In this document: positions 9,400 to 18,042 of the stretch, piece after piece | How positions within the stretch are numbered: the stretch's first letter is position 1 | Layout of the letters: every line of letters begins with the position of its first letter | Assembly: GCF_050613185.1 (NCBI RefSeq) | Contig: NZ_CP192511.1 | Location: forward strand, 682,001 to 746,000 | DNA length: 64,000 bases | From: Chelonobacter sp050613185 | Lineage (GTDB): Bacteria; Pseudomonadota; Gammaproteobacteria; Enterobacterales; Pasteurellaceae | Direction of reading: 5' to 3' | Program-made: the position numbers and the translations under genes | The notes under the pieces: generated by a model | Told to the model about the DNA's origin: nothing | What the model saw: the letters and a program-made list of their open reading frames with translations, nothing else | The model's database searches: none

Positions 9400-9705
9400 T
9401 TAATCGCCATGCCCCATGCAGTTCGGGGAAGAAATAACCTGCCGCTGTTTTTTCGACCACTCTTGCGGGGTATACGCGTGAATAGCCAAGGCATGAATCC
9501 CGTTCTGTTGCGGATTGATAAGTTGATAAATTTTTTGATGACGCACCACGGCACGCAGCGTTTCGAAATCCGAAGCAGCAATAATCACTTTAAAATGCGA
9601 ATTTGCCCCTTTGCCCGAACTGTGCATATGGCTTTCGTTTAGCACCTCAAGATAATCCGGTTGCAAGGCTTGTTGTAAAAGTGCGGCAATCTGTTGCTGA
9701 TCCAT
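9400..9705 (-). CDS. bolA: BolA family protein
   Basis: A 101-residue BolA protein. BolA proteins pair with monothiol glutaredoxins and, in E. coli, also affect morphology genes. The class II KH-like fold is marked by SHFKVIIAASDF and HALAIHAYTPQEW. The conserved histidine segment NESHMHS near residue 25 and the C-terminal SSPNC fit BolA better than IbaG. AGGA lies 6 nt before the ATG at 9705; an upstream in-frame start lacks support. It is divergent from yajG, the same neighbour as in Haemophilus. Confidence 0.92.
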   Translation of the reverse strand: MDQQQIAALLQQALQPDYLEVLNESHMHSSGKGANSHFKVIIAASDFETLRAVVRHQKIYQLINPQQNGIHALAIHAYTPQEWSKKQRQVISSPNCMGHGD

Positions 9706-9829
9706 AAAATTCCTAAGCTGAAATGTGAATAAAAGCATAATTTTTGCGGTCTAACGCTATACTTTATTACGTGAGTTTGCAACAATAATTCTCGCCTGAT
9801 ATTTTAAATTTGATATTTAAGGAGATAAC

Positions 9830-10429
9830 ATGAAAAAATCCTCGCTAAAAACCCTTTCCTCCGCATTGCTATTGGGAAGTGCGGTGTTACTGAGCGGTTG
9901 CCAAACCCAAAATAACACCCTGACCTTCACCCCGCCGGCGCCAAGCGCTCAATTTAACACCGCCAACCAACGGGTTGTTGCCAATGTGGTCACCCAAGAC
10001 CAACGCGCCAGCTCAACCGTTGCCAGTTACACCTCCGGCGGCAACGTACAACACCTGATTGCCAGCCCGGAAGTAGCACAGCTGTTTCAACAAGTGGTGC
10101 AGCAAGGTCTGAATAGCAAAGGCTTCCGTATCGCCGGCGGATCTGCTTCAAACAGCAATGTGATTGTGCGTATTACCGATTTCGGCGCGCAAGTGAGCGA
10201 AGGCAATCTGAAATATAAAATTGACAGCAAAGTGAATATCGTGGTGGAAGTTCAAGGCGCGAAAGGCACATTCTCGAAAAGTTTCGGCGCGACCAACTCG
10301 CAAGAGGGCGTATTCGGCGTGAATAACGAAGGCATTCAGAAAATCATCAACCGCTCTTTCCAAGATGTCGTCACCAAGTTCTATAACGACAATGAAATCA
10401 GCAACGCGCTGTTGGGATTGAGCAATTAG
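9830..10429 (+). CDS. yajG: YajG family lipoprotein
   Basis: A 199-residue predicted lipoprotein with signal peptide residues 1-23 and lipobox LLSGC (Cys24). The mature part matches the YajG family: a periplasmic domain with repeated beta strands (VIVRITDFGAQV, VNIVVEVQGAKG). The function is unknown in E. coli. AAGGAG lies 7 nt before the ATG. It is divergent from bolA and ends just before an uptake-signal hairpin. Confidence 0.85.
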   Translation: MKKSSLKTLSSALLLGSAVLLSGCQTQNNTLTFTPPAPSAQFNTANQRVVANVVTQDQRASSTVASYTSGGNVQHLIASPEVAQLFQQVVQQGLNSKGFRIAGGSASNSNVIVRITDFGAQVSEGNLKYKIDSKVNIVVEVQGAKGTFSKSFGATNSQEGVFGVNNEGIQKIINRSFQDVVTKFYNDNEISNALLGLSN

Positions 10430-10457
10430 CCATAACCGCATTATTTATGTTGCAGCC

Positions 10458-10485
10458 AAACCGCACTTTCAAAGTGCGGTTTTTT
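10458..10485 (+). terminator. Uptake-signal-pair terminator after yajG
   Basis: Two uptake signals face each other: AAACCGCACTTT, one base, AAAGTGCGGTTT, then T-rich sequence. This forms a 12-bp stem with a T-run on the plus strand. Confidence 0.8.
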
Positions 10486-10526
10486 ATGGCTGGCTCTCAG
10501 CGGCATTGAAATTCAGACAAGAAAAA

Positions 10527-10550
10527 ACCCGCTGAGTAAACTCAACGGGT
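10527..10550 (-). terminator. Terminator of the tRNA-Phe/Asn transcript
   Basis: On the minus strand ACCCGTTGAG and CTCAGCGGGT pair around a TTTA loop and are followed by six T residues. It lies 10 bp downstream of tRNA-Asn. Confidence 0.8.
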
Positions 10551-10559
10551 CGTAAATAA

Positions 10560-10635
10560 TGGCTCCTCCTGCTGGACTTGAACCAGCGACATACGGATTA
10601 ACAGTCCGCCGTTCTACCGACTGAACTAAGGAGGA
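10560..10635 (-). tRNA. tRNA-Asn (anticodon GTT)
   Basis: A 76-nt cloverleaf read from the minus strand. The acceptor stem is TCCTCCT/AGGAGGA, the anticodon arm has loop CTGTTAA (anticodon GTT), the T arm contains GGTTCAAGTCC, and the 3' CCA is encoded. Confidence 0.97.
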
Positions 10636-10639
10636 AAAG

Positions 10640-10715
10640 TGGTGCCTCGAGGCGGAATCGAACCACCGACACGGGGATTTTCAATCCCCTGCTCTACCGA
10701 CTGAGCTATCGAGGC
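10640..10715 (-). tRNA. tRNA-Phe (anticodon GAA)
   Basis: A 76-nt cloverleaf on the minus strand. The acceptor stem is GCCTCGA/TCGAGGC, the anticodon stem is GGGGA/TCCCC with loop TTGAAAA (anticodon GAA), the T loop is TTCGATT, and CCA is encoded. It is separated from tRNA-Asn by 4 nt, so the two form one transcript. Confidence 0.97.
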
Positions 10716-10733
10716 AACTCATCAGTGGTGCGT

Positions 10734-10762
10734 ATTAAACGTTTTTTTCGTTTTCAAGTCAA
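10734..10762 (-). promoter_or_regulatory. Promoter of the tRNA-Phe/Asn pair
   Basis: On the minus strand TTGACT (10757-10762) lies 17 bp from TTTAAT (10734-10739), about 19 bp before the tRNA-Phe 5' end. It fits sigma-70 spacing and separates the tRNAs from mltC. Confidence 0.6.
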
Positions 10763-10847
10763 CCTCTATTTTAAAAAAACTTTCATCGCCCCATTCGTTT
10801 GCATGCTTTGTGTGCAAAGTGTCTGTTTTTAATCCGTAAACTGATTA

Positions 10848-11936
10848 TTAATTAGCACGCACGCGATATTTCTTTTGCGCCGAATCCACTTTCACCAGAT
10901 AATTACGCGCCTGAGCAGACGGATGTCGGGTGGTCAAAGTGCGGTACACTTGCTCGGGAAGTAAGCGATTGATCTTTTCTATCGCCATGGTTTTGTCCTG
11001 ATCAAACACGCGCAACACCGCCCCTGCACCGCTGTTATACGCGGAAATCATCGCATAGCGTTTAGAAGACGGATCGGTGATCCCGGCAAGGTAGTTATTT
11101 TGCAACAAAGACAAATAGGCGACACCGGCATCAATGTTTTTGTGCGGATCAAACAAATATTCTTTGCTCGGCTGTCCCGGCATTTTCTTCATAATCTGAA
11201 AAATATCACGTCCGGCAGTATGCGGCACCACCTGCATTAAACCGATTGCATTGGCATAACTGATCGCATACGGATTGAAGCTCGATTCGGTTTGCATAAT
11301 CGCCAAAATCAGGCTTTCGTCAATATTATAATGACGCGCGGCGCGGCGCACGAACGGCACATATTTTTGCGCGCGTACGTTGATATGGTTGGCGATCATC
11401 GGAATGGTGACATATTCTACCAACTGCCCGTTACTCAAGCGCCGGGTTTGCAGGCTATTTTGCAATAAATGATTGGCAAAAGCATTGGCGCTGTCGAGAT
11501 TGCTAATCGTCGCGCCACGGTGATCCACCACCTGTCCGGCTAAAAACGGACGTGAGCTGATTGGCGCATCACCGTCGGCAAACAGATCAATTCCGTTGGC
11601 GTCCGAACCCATCATCAAGGTATGCACAATGGATTTTTTCAGGCGATATGCGTCCATTCCCTGGGTTTCAATGGTGATCTTGCCTTCGTCAAAACTGATA
11701 TGGCTGCGGGTGTTATATTGGTCGGTGTATTTGACATAATCCTTACGGCTCGCCACCAACAGTTCGTTCACTCCCCATTTGCGATCAATGTTATGCGAAA
11801 ACTGCCCGGTCAGAATATCCAACCCCCGTAAATCTTTGGCAAAAGCGTCGTCATAATCAATTCCACTGCTTTTTTTGGAGGAAGAGCCACACGCCACTAA
11901 AAAAGGGATCAACAGCACCAGTAAATATTTTTTCAT
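10848..11936 (-). CDS. mltC: Membrane-bound lytic murein transglycosylase C
   Basis: A 362-residue outer-membrane lipoprotein with lipobox LVAC (Cys16). An N-terminal DUF3393 domain is followed by a lysozyme-like SLT domain. MltC cleaves the MurNAc-GlcNAc bond of peptidoglycan with formation of 1,6-anhydroMurNAc. The catalytic glutamate is Glu217 in MQTESSFNP, followed by the family motif GLMQVVP and later YNSGAG. The ATG at 11936 is chosen because it gives a clean signal peptide; the longer frame runs back into yggX. Last gene of mutY-yggX-mltC, the same order as in E. coli. Confidence 0.95.
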   Translation of the reverse strand: MKKYLLVLLIPFLVACGSSSKKSSGIDYDDAFAKDLRGLDILTGQFSHNIDRKWGVNELLVASRKDYVKYTDQYNTRSHISFDEGKITIETQGMDAYRLKKSIVHTLMMGSDANGIDLFADGDAPISSRPFLAGQVVDHRGATISNLDSANAFANHLLQNSLQTRRLSNGQLVEYVTIPMIANHINVRAQKYVPFVRRAARHYNIDESLILAIMQTESSFNPYAISYANAIGLMQVVPHTAGRDIFQIMKKMPGQPSKEYLFDPHKNIDAGVAYLSLLQNNYLAGITDPSSKRYAMISAYNSGAGAVLRVFDQDKTMAIEKINRLLPEQVYRTLTTRHPSAQARNYLVKVDSAQKKYRVRAN

Positions 11937-11958
11937 GGGTAAACCTTCAACTCGCCGC

Positions 11959-12231
11959 TTATTGACTTGGGGGAACATAGCCTTCGATATGAACGTCTTT
12001 GCCTTCAAACAGGAAATTGACCATTTCGCTTTCCAGTAGCTGACGATGTTCAACGTTCATCATATTCAGTTTTTTCTCATTGACTAACATGGTCTGTTTT
12101 TTCATCCATTCGCCCCATGCCTGCTTGCTGATCGAATCGAAGATCCGCTTGCCCAGTTCACCGGGATAAAGCTGAAAATCCAGCCCGTCGGCTTCCTGTT
12201 TCAAATATTCGCAATAAACTGTTCGTGCCAT
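11959..12231 (-). CDS. yggX: Fe(II) trafficking / oxidative protection protein YggX
   Basis: A 90-residue YggX family protein, full length. The conserved N terminus MARTVYCEYL contains the single conserved cysteine, followed by PGELGKRIF and AWGEWMKKQTML. Family members are linked to iron handling and protection of Fe-S proteins from oxidation, including MutY. AAAAAGGA precedes the ATG. It lies between mutY and mltC with short gaps. Confidence 0.95.
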   Translation of the reverse strand: MARTVYCEYLKQEADGLDFQLYPGELGKRIFDSISKQAWGEWMKKQTMLVNEKKLNMMNVEHRQLLESEMVNFLFEGKDVHIEGYVPPSQ

Positions 12232-12278
12232 TTGCTAGTCCTTTTTACTTTTTTACATTAGATCATTAATTAGACAAA

Positions 12279-13412
12279 TTATTTCTGCCTTGGTTGCATT
12301 GCCTGCAATTGTAATAATAAATTTTTCATTGGTGTCGCCAAACCGATTTTTGGCGGTGATTGAAAATTATACCAATAATTCTTTGTTTCGGGTATATCCG
12401 TGCGGTATTCCGGTTGGCTTTCCGCCACTTTTTCTGACAAAGGGTATGATCGGGGGCGGTCATTCATCCGAAGTGCGGTTTTCTCCGCATAAATCGGTAC
12501 GATATCCAAGTGAAAATGGCTGAACGTGTGGCGAAAAGCGGTCCATTGTCGGTAATCCCGAATATCCTGTTGCTGTAAATAGGCAAGCAAATCCGCTTTC
12601 TGTTCAAACTGCGGGAAACAATACAGTCCGCCCCACAAGCCTTGCGGCGGGCGCTGCTGTAATAACACCTGATTGCCGTCCCGCAACAATAAGAAATACG
12701 CCTGTTTTTCCGGCAAGCTTTTTTTCGGCTTTTTGCCCGGATAAGCCTGCCAATTCTGTTGCCGATTGGCGACACAACTAACTTGCAGCGGGCACAGACC
12801 GCACTTGGGTTTCGAACGGGTACACACCATCGCGCCCAGATCCATCATCGCCTGATTAAAATCCGCCACTTGCTCGTTCGGGGTGACTTGCTCGCTATAT
12901 TGCCACAGTCGGTCGCTGACTTTTTTCTCTCCCGCCCAGCCGTCTACGGCAAAATGGCGCGCCAATACGCGTTTCACATTGCCGTCCAGAATCGGATAAG
13001 GCGCATTCAGGCAAGAAGATAAAATCGCACCGGCGGTGCTACGCCCAACCCCGGGCAACTGCCACACTTGTTCAAAATCGGTTGGAAATTGTCCGTGATG
13101 TTGATCGCGGATCACCTGCGCCGCTTTATGCAAATTGCGCGCCCGCGCGTAATAACCCAAGCCCGTCCAGAGGTGTAGCACTTCATCAATCGCCGCATCT
13201 GCCAATGCCGTCACCGTCGGAAAAGTCGCCGTAAAGCGTTCGAAATAGGGGATCACGGTCGCCACTTGGGTTTGTTGCAACATCACTTCCGACAACCAAA
13301 CTTGATATAGGGTTTTATTACGCTGCCACGGCAAATCTTTGCGTCCGTATTGCCGGTACCAGTCGAGTACCGCACGTGCGAAAGGGGCATGAATTGAAGA
13401 TTGGGCTAACAT
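12279..13412 (-). CDS. mutY: Adenine DNA glycosylase MutY
   Basis: MutY removes adenine mispaired with 8-oxoguanine. The protein has 377 residues from the ATG at 13412, which matches family N termini; the frame extends 17 codons further without support. Catalytic Glu42 lies in SEVMLQQTQV. The helix-hairpin-helix LPGVGRSTAGA is followed by catalytic Asp143. The 4Fe-4S cluster is held by Cys197, Cys204, Cys207 and Cys213 (CX6CX2CX5C). The C-terminal Nudix-like domain recognises 8-oxoguanine. In E. coli the divergent neighbour is trmB; here trmB is 6 kb away. Confidence 0.96.
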   Translation of the reverse strand: MLAQSSIHAPFARAVLDWYRQYGRKDLPWQRNKTLYQVWLSEVMLQQTQVATVIPYFERFTATFPTVTALADAAIDEVLHLWTGLGYYARARNLHKAAQVIRDQHHGQFPTDFEQVWQLPGVGRSTAGAILSSCLNAPYPILDGNVKRVLARHFAVDGWAGEKKVSDRLWQYSEQVTPNEQVADFNQAMMDLGAMVCTRSKPKCGLCPLQVSCVANRQQNWQAYPGKKPKKSLPEKQAYFLLLRDGNQVLLQQRPPQGLWGGLYCFPQFEQKADLLAYLQQQDIRDYRQWTAFRHTFSHFHLDIVPIYAEKTALRMNDRPRSYPLSEKVAESQPEYRTDIPETKNYWYNFQSPPKIGLATPMKNLLLQLQAMQPRQK

Positions 13413-13550
13413 AACGGCTCTATTGCGAATCAAAAAACCGCACTTTACCGCAACTGCACTCACAACGCCATGAAAATCACACTTCCGCAGCGTTGCATTT
13501 TCGTCAGAATGTGTTTTTTCAATTAATGTCAGATGTTACCATGCCCGATA

Positions 13551-14003
13551 CTATCGATTACCACACACCTTATGCGCACGACTAACCGAATGGGCAACGT
13601 CAGCGCAATTCAGCCGTTCCAATCCTTTCAAAATTCCGCAATCCTGCATACGGTGCACTTCGCCGCATTGGCTGCGCAATTCGCCTAATTGCGCTTCCAA
13701 CGCGCGTAACTCCGCAATCCGTGCTTTAACGTGCAGCAAATGCCGATCAATCAAATCATTAATCGAAGCGCAACTGGCATTGGAGTCGGCTTTGGCTTGT
13801 AGCAATTCACGAATTTCATCCTGTGTCATTTCTAAAGCGCGGCAACGGCGGATAAACACCAAGCGCTCCAAATGTCGCGTGCCGTATTCACGGTAGTTAT
13901 TCAGGCGGTTGCGCGGTGCCGCCGGCATTAATCCCTCCCGTTCGTAATAACGAATGGTTTCCACCGCACAGCCGGTTTGTTTAGCCAAATCCCCGATTTT
14001 CAT
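13551..14003 (-). CDS. cadR: MerR-family heavy-metal regulator, CadR/PbrR type
   Basis: A 150-residue MerR family activator: N-terminal winged helix (KIGDLAKQTGCAVETIRYYE), dimerisation helix, and metal loop. Cys78, Cys113 and Cys122, plus a Cys/His tail (C133, H138, H144, C147), match the cysteine pattern of Cd(II)/Pb(II) sensors rather than copper or mercury sensors. It is divergent from the efflux ATPase. The shared intergenic dyad fits classic MerR control, where the bound metal untwists an over-long promoter spacer. Confidence 0.85.
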   Translation of the reverse strand: MKIGDLAKQTGCAVETIRYYEREGLMPAAPRNRLNNYREYGTRHLERLVFIRRCRALEMTQDEIRELLQAKADSNASCASINDLIDRHLLHVKARIAELRALEAQLGELRSQCGEVHRMQDCGILKGLERLNCADVAHSVSRAHKVCGNR

Positions 14004-14015
14004 TTTTTCCCCCGC

Positions 14016-14046
14016 TTGACCCTGTAGCTGCTACAGGGTGTTTAAT
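14016..14046 (+). promoter_or_regulatory. MerR-type promoter and operator of the metal ATPase
   Basis: TTGACC (14016-14021) and TTTAAT (14041-14046) are separated by 19 bp, longer than the usual 17. The spacer is covered by a perfect 10+1+10 dyad at 14019-14039 (ACCCTGTAGC, T, GCTACAGGGT). This is the architecture of MerR-family promoters and closely resembles known CadR boxes. Confidence 0.85.
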
Positions 14047-14081
14047 ATCATACAACAACCGTACGATTGAAGGAAAAGATT

Positions 14082-16277
14082 ATGTCAGGCTGCTGCTCTC
14101 AGCAACGTCATCAATCGGCACAACCGCACTTTGCCGAGTTGGCGCAAGCCAAAACGGTCGCAGGCGGGGTACAAACCACCATGCGGATCAAGCAAATGGA
14201 CTGCCCGACCGAAGAAGGCATGATTCGCAAAAAATTAGGCGCAATGGCAGAAGTACACGCGTTGGAATTCAATCTAATCCAACGAATGTTGCGCGTCACC
14301 CACGGCGAACATGATTTGCCGAAGATATTAGCCGCAATCCGCGCCCTTGGTTTTGAGCCTGAATTGCCGGATAGCGACGGCAAACCAGCCCAAACCGTCG
14401 AACCGCAAAAACCGCTATTGCCACTGGCGATAGCTGGCGTATCGGCATTAGGTGCAGAAGCCGTAACTTGGTTTGGCTTGCCCACTTGGGCTAATGGGAT
14501 TGGGGCAATCTTGGCGGTGACAGCGGTGTTGTTGTGCGGATTGGAAACTTACAAAAAAGGCTTGTGGTCGATTCGCTGCGGCAGTTTAAATATCAACGCC
14601 TTGATGAGCATTGCCGTAACCGGCGGCTTGCTGATTGGACAATGGGCGGAAGCGGCGATGGTGATGGTATTGTTTGCTTTGGCAGAAATGATCGAAGCCA
14701 AGTCCCTTGAGCGTGCCCGAAATGCAATTGGCGAATTAATGGCGCTCGCCCCCGAAACCGCCACCGTACAACAAGCTGACGGTTCGTGGCAAGAGATTAC
14801 AGCGCAGAACGTGGCTGTGGGCAATATTGTACGGGTAAAACCGGGTGAACGAATCGCCCTCGACGGCACGATCACCTGGGGGCAAAGTGCGGTCAACCAA
14901 GCGCCGATTACCGGCGAAAGTCTGCCGCTGAATAAAACGGTGGGTGATCAGGTATTCGCCGGCACGATCAACCAAAGCGGTTCGTTTGAATACCGAGTCA
15001 CCGCCGCCGCAAACAACTCGACCCTAGCCCGCATTATCCATGCGGTGGAAGAGGCGCAAAGTGTGAAAGCGCCGACACAACGCATTGTCGATCGCTTCGC
15101 GCAAATTTATACCCCTGCGGTGCTGGTGATTGCATTGTTGGTTGCCATCATTCCGCCGCTATTTATGGCTGGCGCTTGGTTTGAATGGATTTATAAGACA
15201 TTGGTTTTATTGGTGATCGCCTGCCCTTGCGCCTTGGTCATTTCCACGCCGGTCACAGTGGTCAGCGGCTTGGCAGCGGCGGCGCGCAAAGGGATTTTGA
15301 TTAAAGGCGGCGTTTATTTAGAACAAGGGCGGTTATTAAAAACCTTGGCGTTGGATAAAACCGGAACTTTAACCCACGGCAAACCGGTACAAACCGAAAT
15401 GACCGCACTTGCCGCCATGCCATTGACGGAAGCACAACGCCTTGCCGCCAGCCTTGCCGCTCATTCCGATCACCCGGTTTCACAGGCGATTACAACTGCT
15501 GGCAATGAACAAAATCCAGCATTAGCCGATGTGGACAATTTCACCGCACTTTTGGGACGCGGCGTACAAGGGCAAATTAACGGCACGGACTATGTGCTGG
15601 GCAATATTCACTTAATCGAAGAACGCAAACAAGCCACGAACGAGCTACAAAGCCAAATCGAGCTATTGGAAAAACAGGGTAACAGCGTGGTGCTATTAGC
15701 GGATAACAAACAAGTGTTGGCGCTATTTGCCGTTGCTGATACCGTGAAAAAAAGCAGCTGCCAAGCCATTGCCGAACTACACAACTTAGGCGTAAAAACG
15801 CTAATGCTGACCGGTGACAATCAACACACCGCCAATACGATTGCGGCACAAGTCGGCATTGATCAAGCCCTTGGCAATCAATTGCCTGAAGATAAATTAA
15901 AGGTGATACAACGTGCGGTTGAACAACAAGCTAAACAGCAAAAAATCGGCATGGTCGGCGACGGCATTAATGACGCGCCCGCCCTTGCCCGTGCAGATAT
16001 TGGTTTTGCCATGGGCGCAATGGGAACGGATACCGCACTTGAAACCGCTGATGTTGCCTTAATGGACGATGATTTGCGCAAAATCCCTGAATTTATCCGT
16101 TTATCAAAAAATACCCACACCATTCTGAAGCAAAACATCAGCTTCGCCCTTGCGGTTAAACTCCTCTTCTTTGTTTTAACGCTTGCCGGGCTAGGCACAA
16201 TGTGGATGGCGGTGTTCGCTGATGTCGGCACCAGTTTACTGGTGGTGGGAAATGGCTTACGCTTAATGCGAACCTAA
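14082..16277 (+). CDS. zntA: Zn/Cd/Pb-exporting P1B-type ATPase (ZntA/CadA)
   Basis: A 731-residue inner-membrane heavy-metal pump. The N-terminal HMA-like domain has MDCPTEE (Cys41). The transmembrane metal site is CPC (Cys381, Cys383), completed by Asp714 in FADVGTS, the combination found in Zn/Cd/Pb pumps. The phosphorylation motif DKTGTLT has Asp425; SDHP and GDGIND (626-631) complete the catalytic set. The ATG at 14082 has AAGGA at good spacing; the frame could start 5 codons earlier at a TTG that overlaps this site. Several uptake signals lie inside the gene, so it is probably a long-term resident. Confidence 0.95.
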   Translation: MSGCCSQQRHQSAQPHFAELAQAKTVAGGVQTTMRIKQMDCPTEEGMIRKKLGAMAEVHALEFNLIQRMLRVTHGEHDLPKILAAIRALGFEPELPDSDGKPAQTVEPQKPLLPLAIAGVSALGAEAVTWFGLPTWANGIGAILAVTAVLLCGLETYKKGLWSIRCGSLNINALMSIAVTGGLLIGQWAEAAMVMVLFALAEMIEAKSLERARNAIGELMALAPETATVQQADGSWQEITAQNVAVGNIVRVKPGERIALDGTITWGQSAVNQAPITGESLPLNKTVGDQVFAGTINQSGSFEYRVTAAANNSTLARIIHAVEEAQSVKAPTQRIVDRFAQIYTPAVLVIALLVAIIPPLFMAGAWFEWIYKTLVLLVIACPCALVISTPVTVVSGLAAAARKGILIKGGVYLEQGRLLKTLALDKTGTLTHGKPVQTEMTALAAMPLTEAQRLAASLAAHSDHPVSQAITTAGNEQNPALADVDNFTALLGRGVQGQINGTDYVLGNIHLIEERKQATNELQSQIELLEKQGNSVVLLADNKQVLALFAVADTVKKSSCQAIAELHNLGVKTLMLTGDNQHTANTIAAQVGIDQALGNQLPEDKLKVIQRAVEQQAKQQKIGMVGDGINDAPALARADIGFAMGAMGTDTALETADVALMDDDLRKIPEFIRLSKNTHTILKQNISFALAVKLLFFVLTLAGLGTMWMAVFADVGTSLLVVGNGLRLMRT

Positions 16278-16336
16278 TCGGCTAACCACACTTTAGTGAT
16301 TAAAGATGAAAAAGTGCGGTAGAGAAACCTCTTTAT

Positions 16337-16387
16337 TTATCCCTATATAAGGATAAACTTGACTTTATCCTTTTTAGCGGTTATTTT
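16337..16387 (+). promoter_or_regulatory. hipBA promoter with HipB-type operators
   Basis: 16338-16355 reads TATCC, 8 bases, GGATA, exactly the HipB operator consensus described in E. coli. A second half-match TATCC, 8 bases, GGTTA is at 16366-16383. A sigma-70-like promoter, TTGACT (16359-16364), 17 bp, TATTTT (16382-16387), overlaps the second site. This fits autorepression by HipB. Confidence 0.75.
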
Positions 16388-16415
16388 ATTAAATATCTGC
16401 TAAAGAGGATAAATC

Positions 16416-16694
16416 ATGGCAATTACCACCGCAAAAATGTTAGCGCATGCCTTAAAAGAATTTCGCTATCAGAATAAGTTGTCGCAATCGCAAGTCGCTT
16501 TGCTCGCCGGCGTGAAGCAAGCGACGGTTTCCGCTTTTGAAAACCAGCCTGAACGCAGCAAAGTCGATACCTTGTTTAATTTGCTGTCGGCGTTAGAACT
16601 AGAAATCACGCTATCGCCACGTAATAAAACCGCAACCCCGACAAGTGATCAAGTGCAAGAGCCGACCCCTGATTTTGATGACGAGGATTGGTGA
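16416..16694 (+). CDS. hipB: HipB antitoxin / autorepressor
   Basis: A 92-residue protein with an N-terminal XRE helix-turn-helix (SQSQVALLAGVKQATVSAFEN) and a short C-terminal tail rich in Asp ending DDEDW. The E. coli HipB tail likewise ends in Trp. HipB binds and neutralises HipA and represses its own operon. AGAGGA lies 7 nt before the ATG. Its stop overlaps the hipA start (TGATG). Confidence 0.92.
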   Translation: MAITTAKMLAHALKEFRYQNKLSQSQVALLAGVKQATVSAFENQPERSKVDTLFNLLSALELEITLSPRNKTATPTSDQVQEPTPDFDDEDW

Positions 16695-17992
16695 TGAACC
16701 GCTTGACGATTGCGATGAACGGTATTGAAGTCGGGCTGTGGACAAAAAGCCGCGACGGCGCAAGCCAATTTCAATACGAATCCACTTGGTTAAACCACGC
16801 TAAGGCGCGTCCGATTTCGTTGTCGCTGCCGTTATCGGAAAAAGTCTATAAAGGTAGCCCCGTCTATAATTTTTTCGATAATTTATTGCCTGATAATGAA
16901 CAAATCCGTTCACGTATTCAACAGCGTTTCCAAGTTGCCACCAAACACCCGTTTGATTTACTCGGTGCCATTGGGCATGACTGTGTTGGCGCAATTCAGC
17001 TTTATCCGCAAGGAAAACGCCCTTATTCGGTCAGGAAAATCGACGCCGTGCCGTTAAGTGAAACGGATATTGCGGCATTATTAAAAAACTACCAATTTTC
17101 ACCGTTGGGAATGGATAATGCACACCAAGATTTTCGGATTTCCCTTGCCGGTGCGCAGGAAAAAACCGCACTTTTATATCATCACAACCAATGGTGCAAG
17201 CCGCTCAACACCACGCCGACCAGCCATATTATGAAATTGCCGATCGGTATTGTCGGGCAAGGACAGCTTGATTTATCCGACAGTTGCGAAAATGAATGGC
17301 TTTGTTTGCAACTGTTGACAGCCTTTGGCTTGCCCGTCGCCAATGCGGAAATTTTGTATTTTGACGATTGCAAAGTGTTGTCGGTTGAACGTTTTGATCG
17401 CCGCTGGGCGGCTTCAGGACGTTGGTTAGTGCGCTTGCCGCAGGAAGATATGTGTCAAGCCTTGGCAATTGCCCCTGCGTTAAAATACGAAGCGGACGGC
17501 GGACCGAGTATCTTATCCATTCTCGAATTGTTAAAAGGCTCGGCAGACAGTCTTGAAGATCGTCTGCGCTTTTTTAAAGCACAGATTATCTTTTGGTTGA
17601 TGGCGGCGATTGACGGACATGCGAAAAACTACAGTCTGTTTTTGGAAAAAGATAACCGCTACCGTCTAACGCCGTTTTATGATGTCATCTCTGCGTTTCC
17701 ACTGTTAAAACCGCAAGGCTTACAACGGCAAAAAATCAAAATGGCAATGGCATGGCACGGAAAAAACAAACACTATTTATGGGATAAAATCCAAATCCGC
17801 CATTTTCTCGAAACCGGCAGACTGGCAGGTTTGCGCCCGCTACTCGTCGAAGAAATATTGCACGAAGTTGCTACAAACTATCAAAGTGCGGTTGAACAAT
17901 GTCAGCAACGGCTGCCGAAAAACTTTCCGCTAGAGATTGGCGAACCGATTTTAGAGGGCGTTTGGCAGCAAGGAAAGCGATTGAAAGGATAG
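16694..17992 (+). CDS. hipA: HipA toxin, serine/threonine kinase
   Basis: A full-length 432-residue HipA. In E. coli the kinase phosphorylates glutamyl-tRNA synthetase and induces persistence. Visible parts: N-subdomain 1 (VYNFFDNLLPD), the autophosphorylation loop with Ser150 in ISLAGAQEKTA, catalytic Asp307 and Asn312 in DGHAKNYSLF, and the metal-binding Asp330 in PFYDVIS. All positions match E. coli HipA. The ATG at 16694 overlaps the hipB stop, giving strict coupling. Two uptake signals lie inside the gene. Confidence 0.95.
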   Translation: MNRLTIAMNGIEVGLWTKSRDGASQFQYESTWLNHAKARPISLSLPLSEKVYKGSPVYNFFDNLLPDNEQIRSRIQQRFQVATKHPFDLLGAIGHDCVGAIQLYPQGKRPYSVRKIDAVPLSETDIAALLKNYQFSPLGMDNAHQDFRISLAGAQEKTALLYHHNQWCKPLNTTPTSHIMKLPIGIVGQGQLDLSDSCENEWLCLQLLTAFGLPVANAEILYFDDCKVLSVERFDRRWAASGRWLVRLPQEDMCQALAIAPALKYEADGGPSILSILELLKGSADSLEDRLRFFKAQIIFWLMAAIDGHAKNYSLFLEKDNRYRLTPFYDVISAFPLLKPQGLQRQKIKMAMAWHGKNKHYLWDKIQIRHFLETGRLAGLRPLLVEEILHEVATNYQSAVEQCQQRLPKNFPLEIGEPILEGVWQQGKRLKG

Positions 17993-17996
17993 AAAA

Positions 17997-18018
17997 AACC
18001 GCACGTTGAAGTGCGGTT
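17997..18018. terminator. Bidirectional hairpin between hipA and the lipoprotein gene
   Basis: AACCGCAC (17997-18004) pairs with GTGCGGTT (18011-18018). One arm is an exact uptake signal; the other is a degenerate one ending in GT. It lies between converging genes, with six A residues on the left giving a T-run on the minus strand. Confidence 0.65.
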
Positions 18019-18042
18019 CGGTAACATATTGATTGCTTGAGA

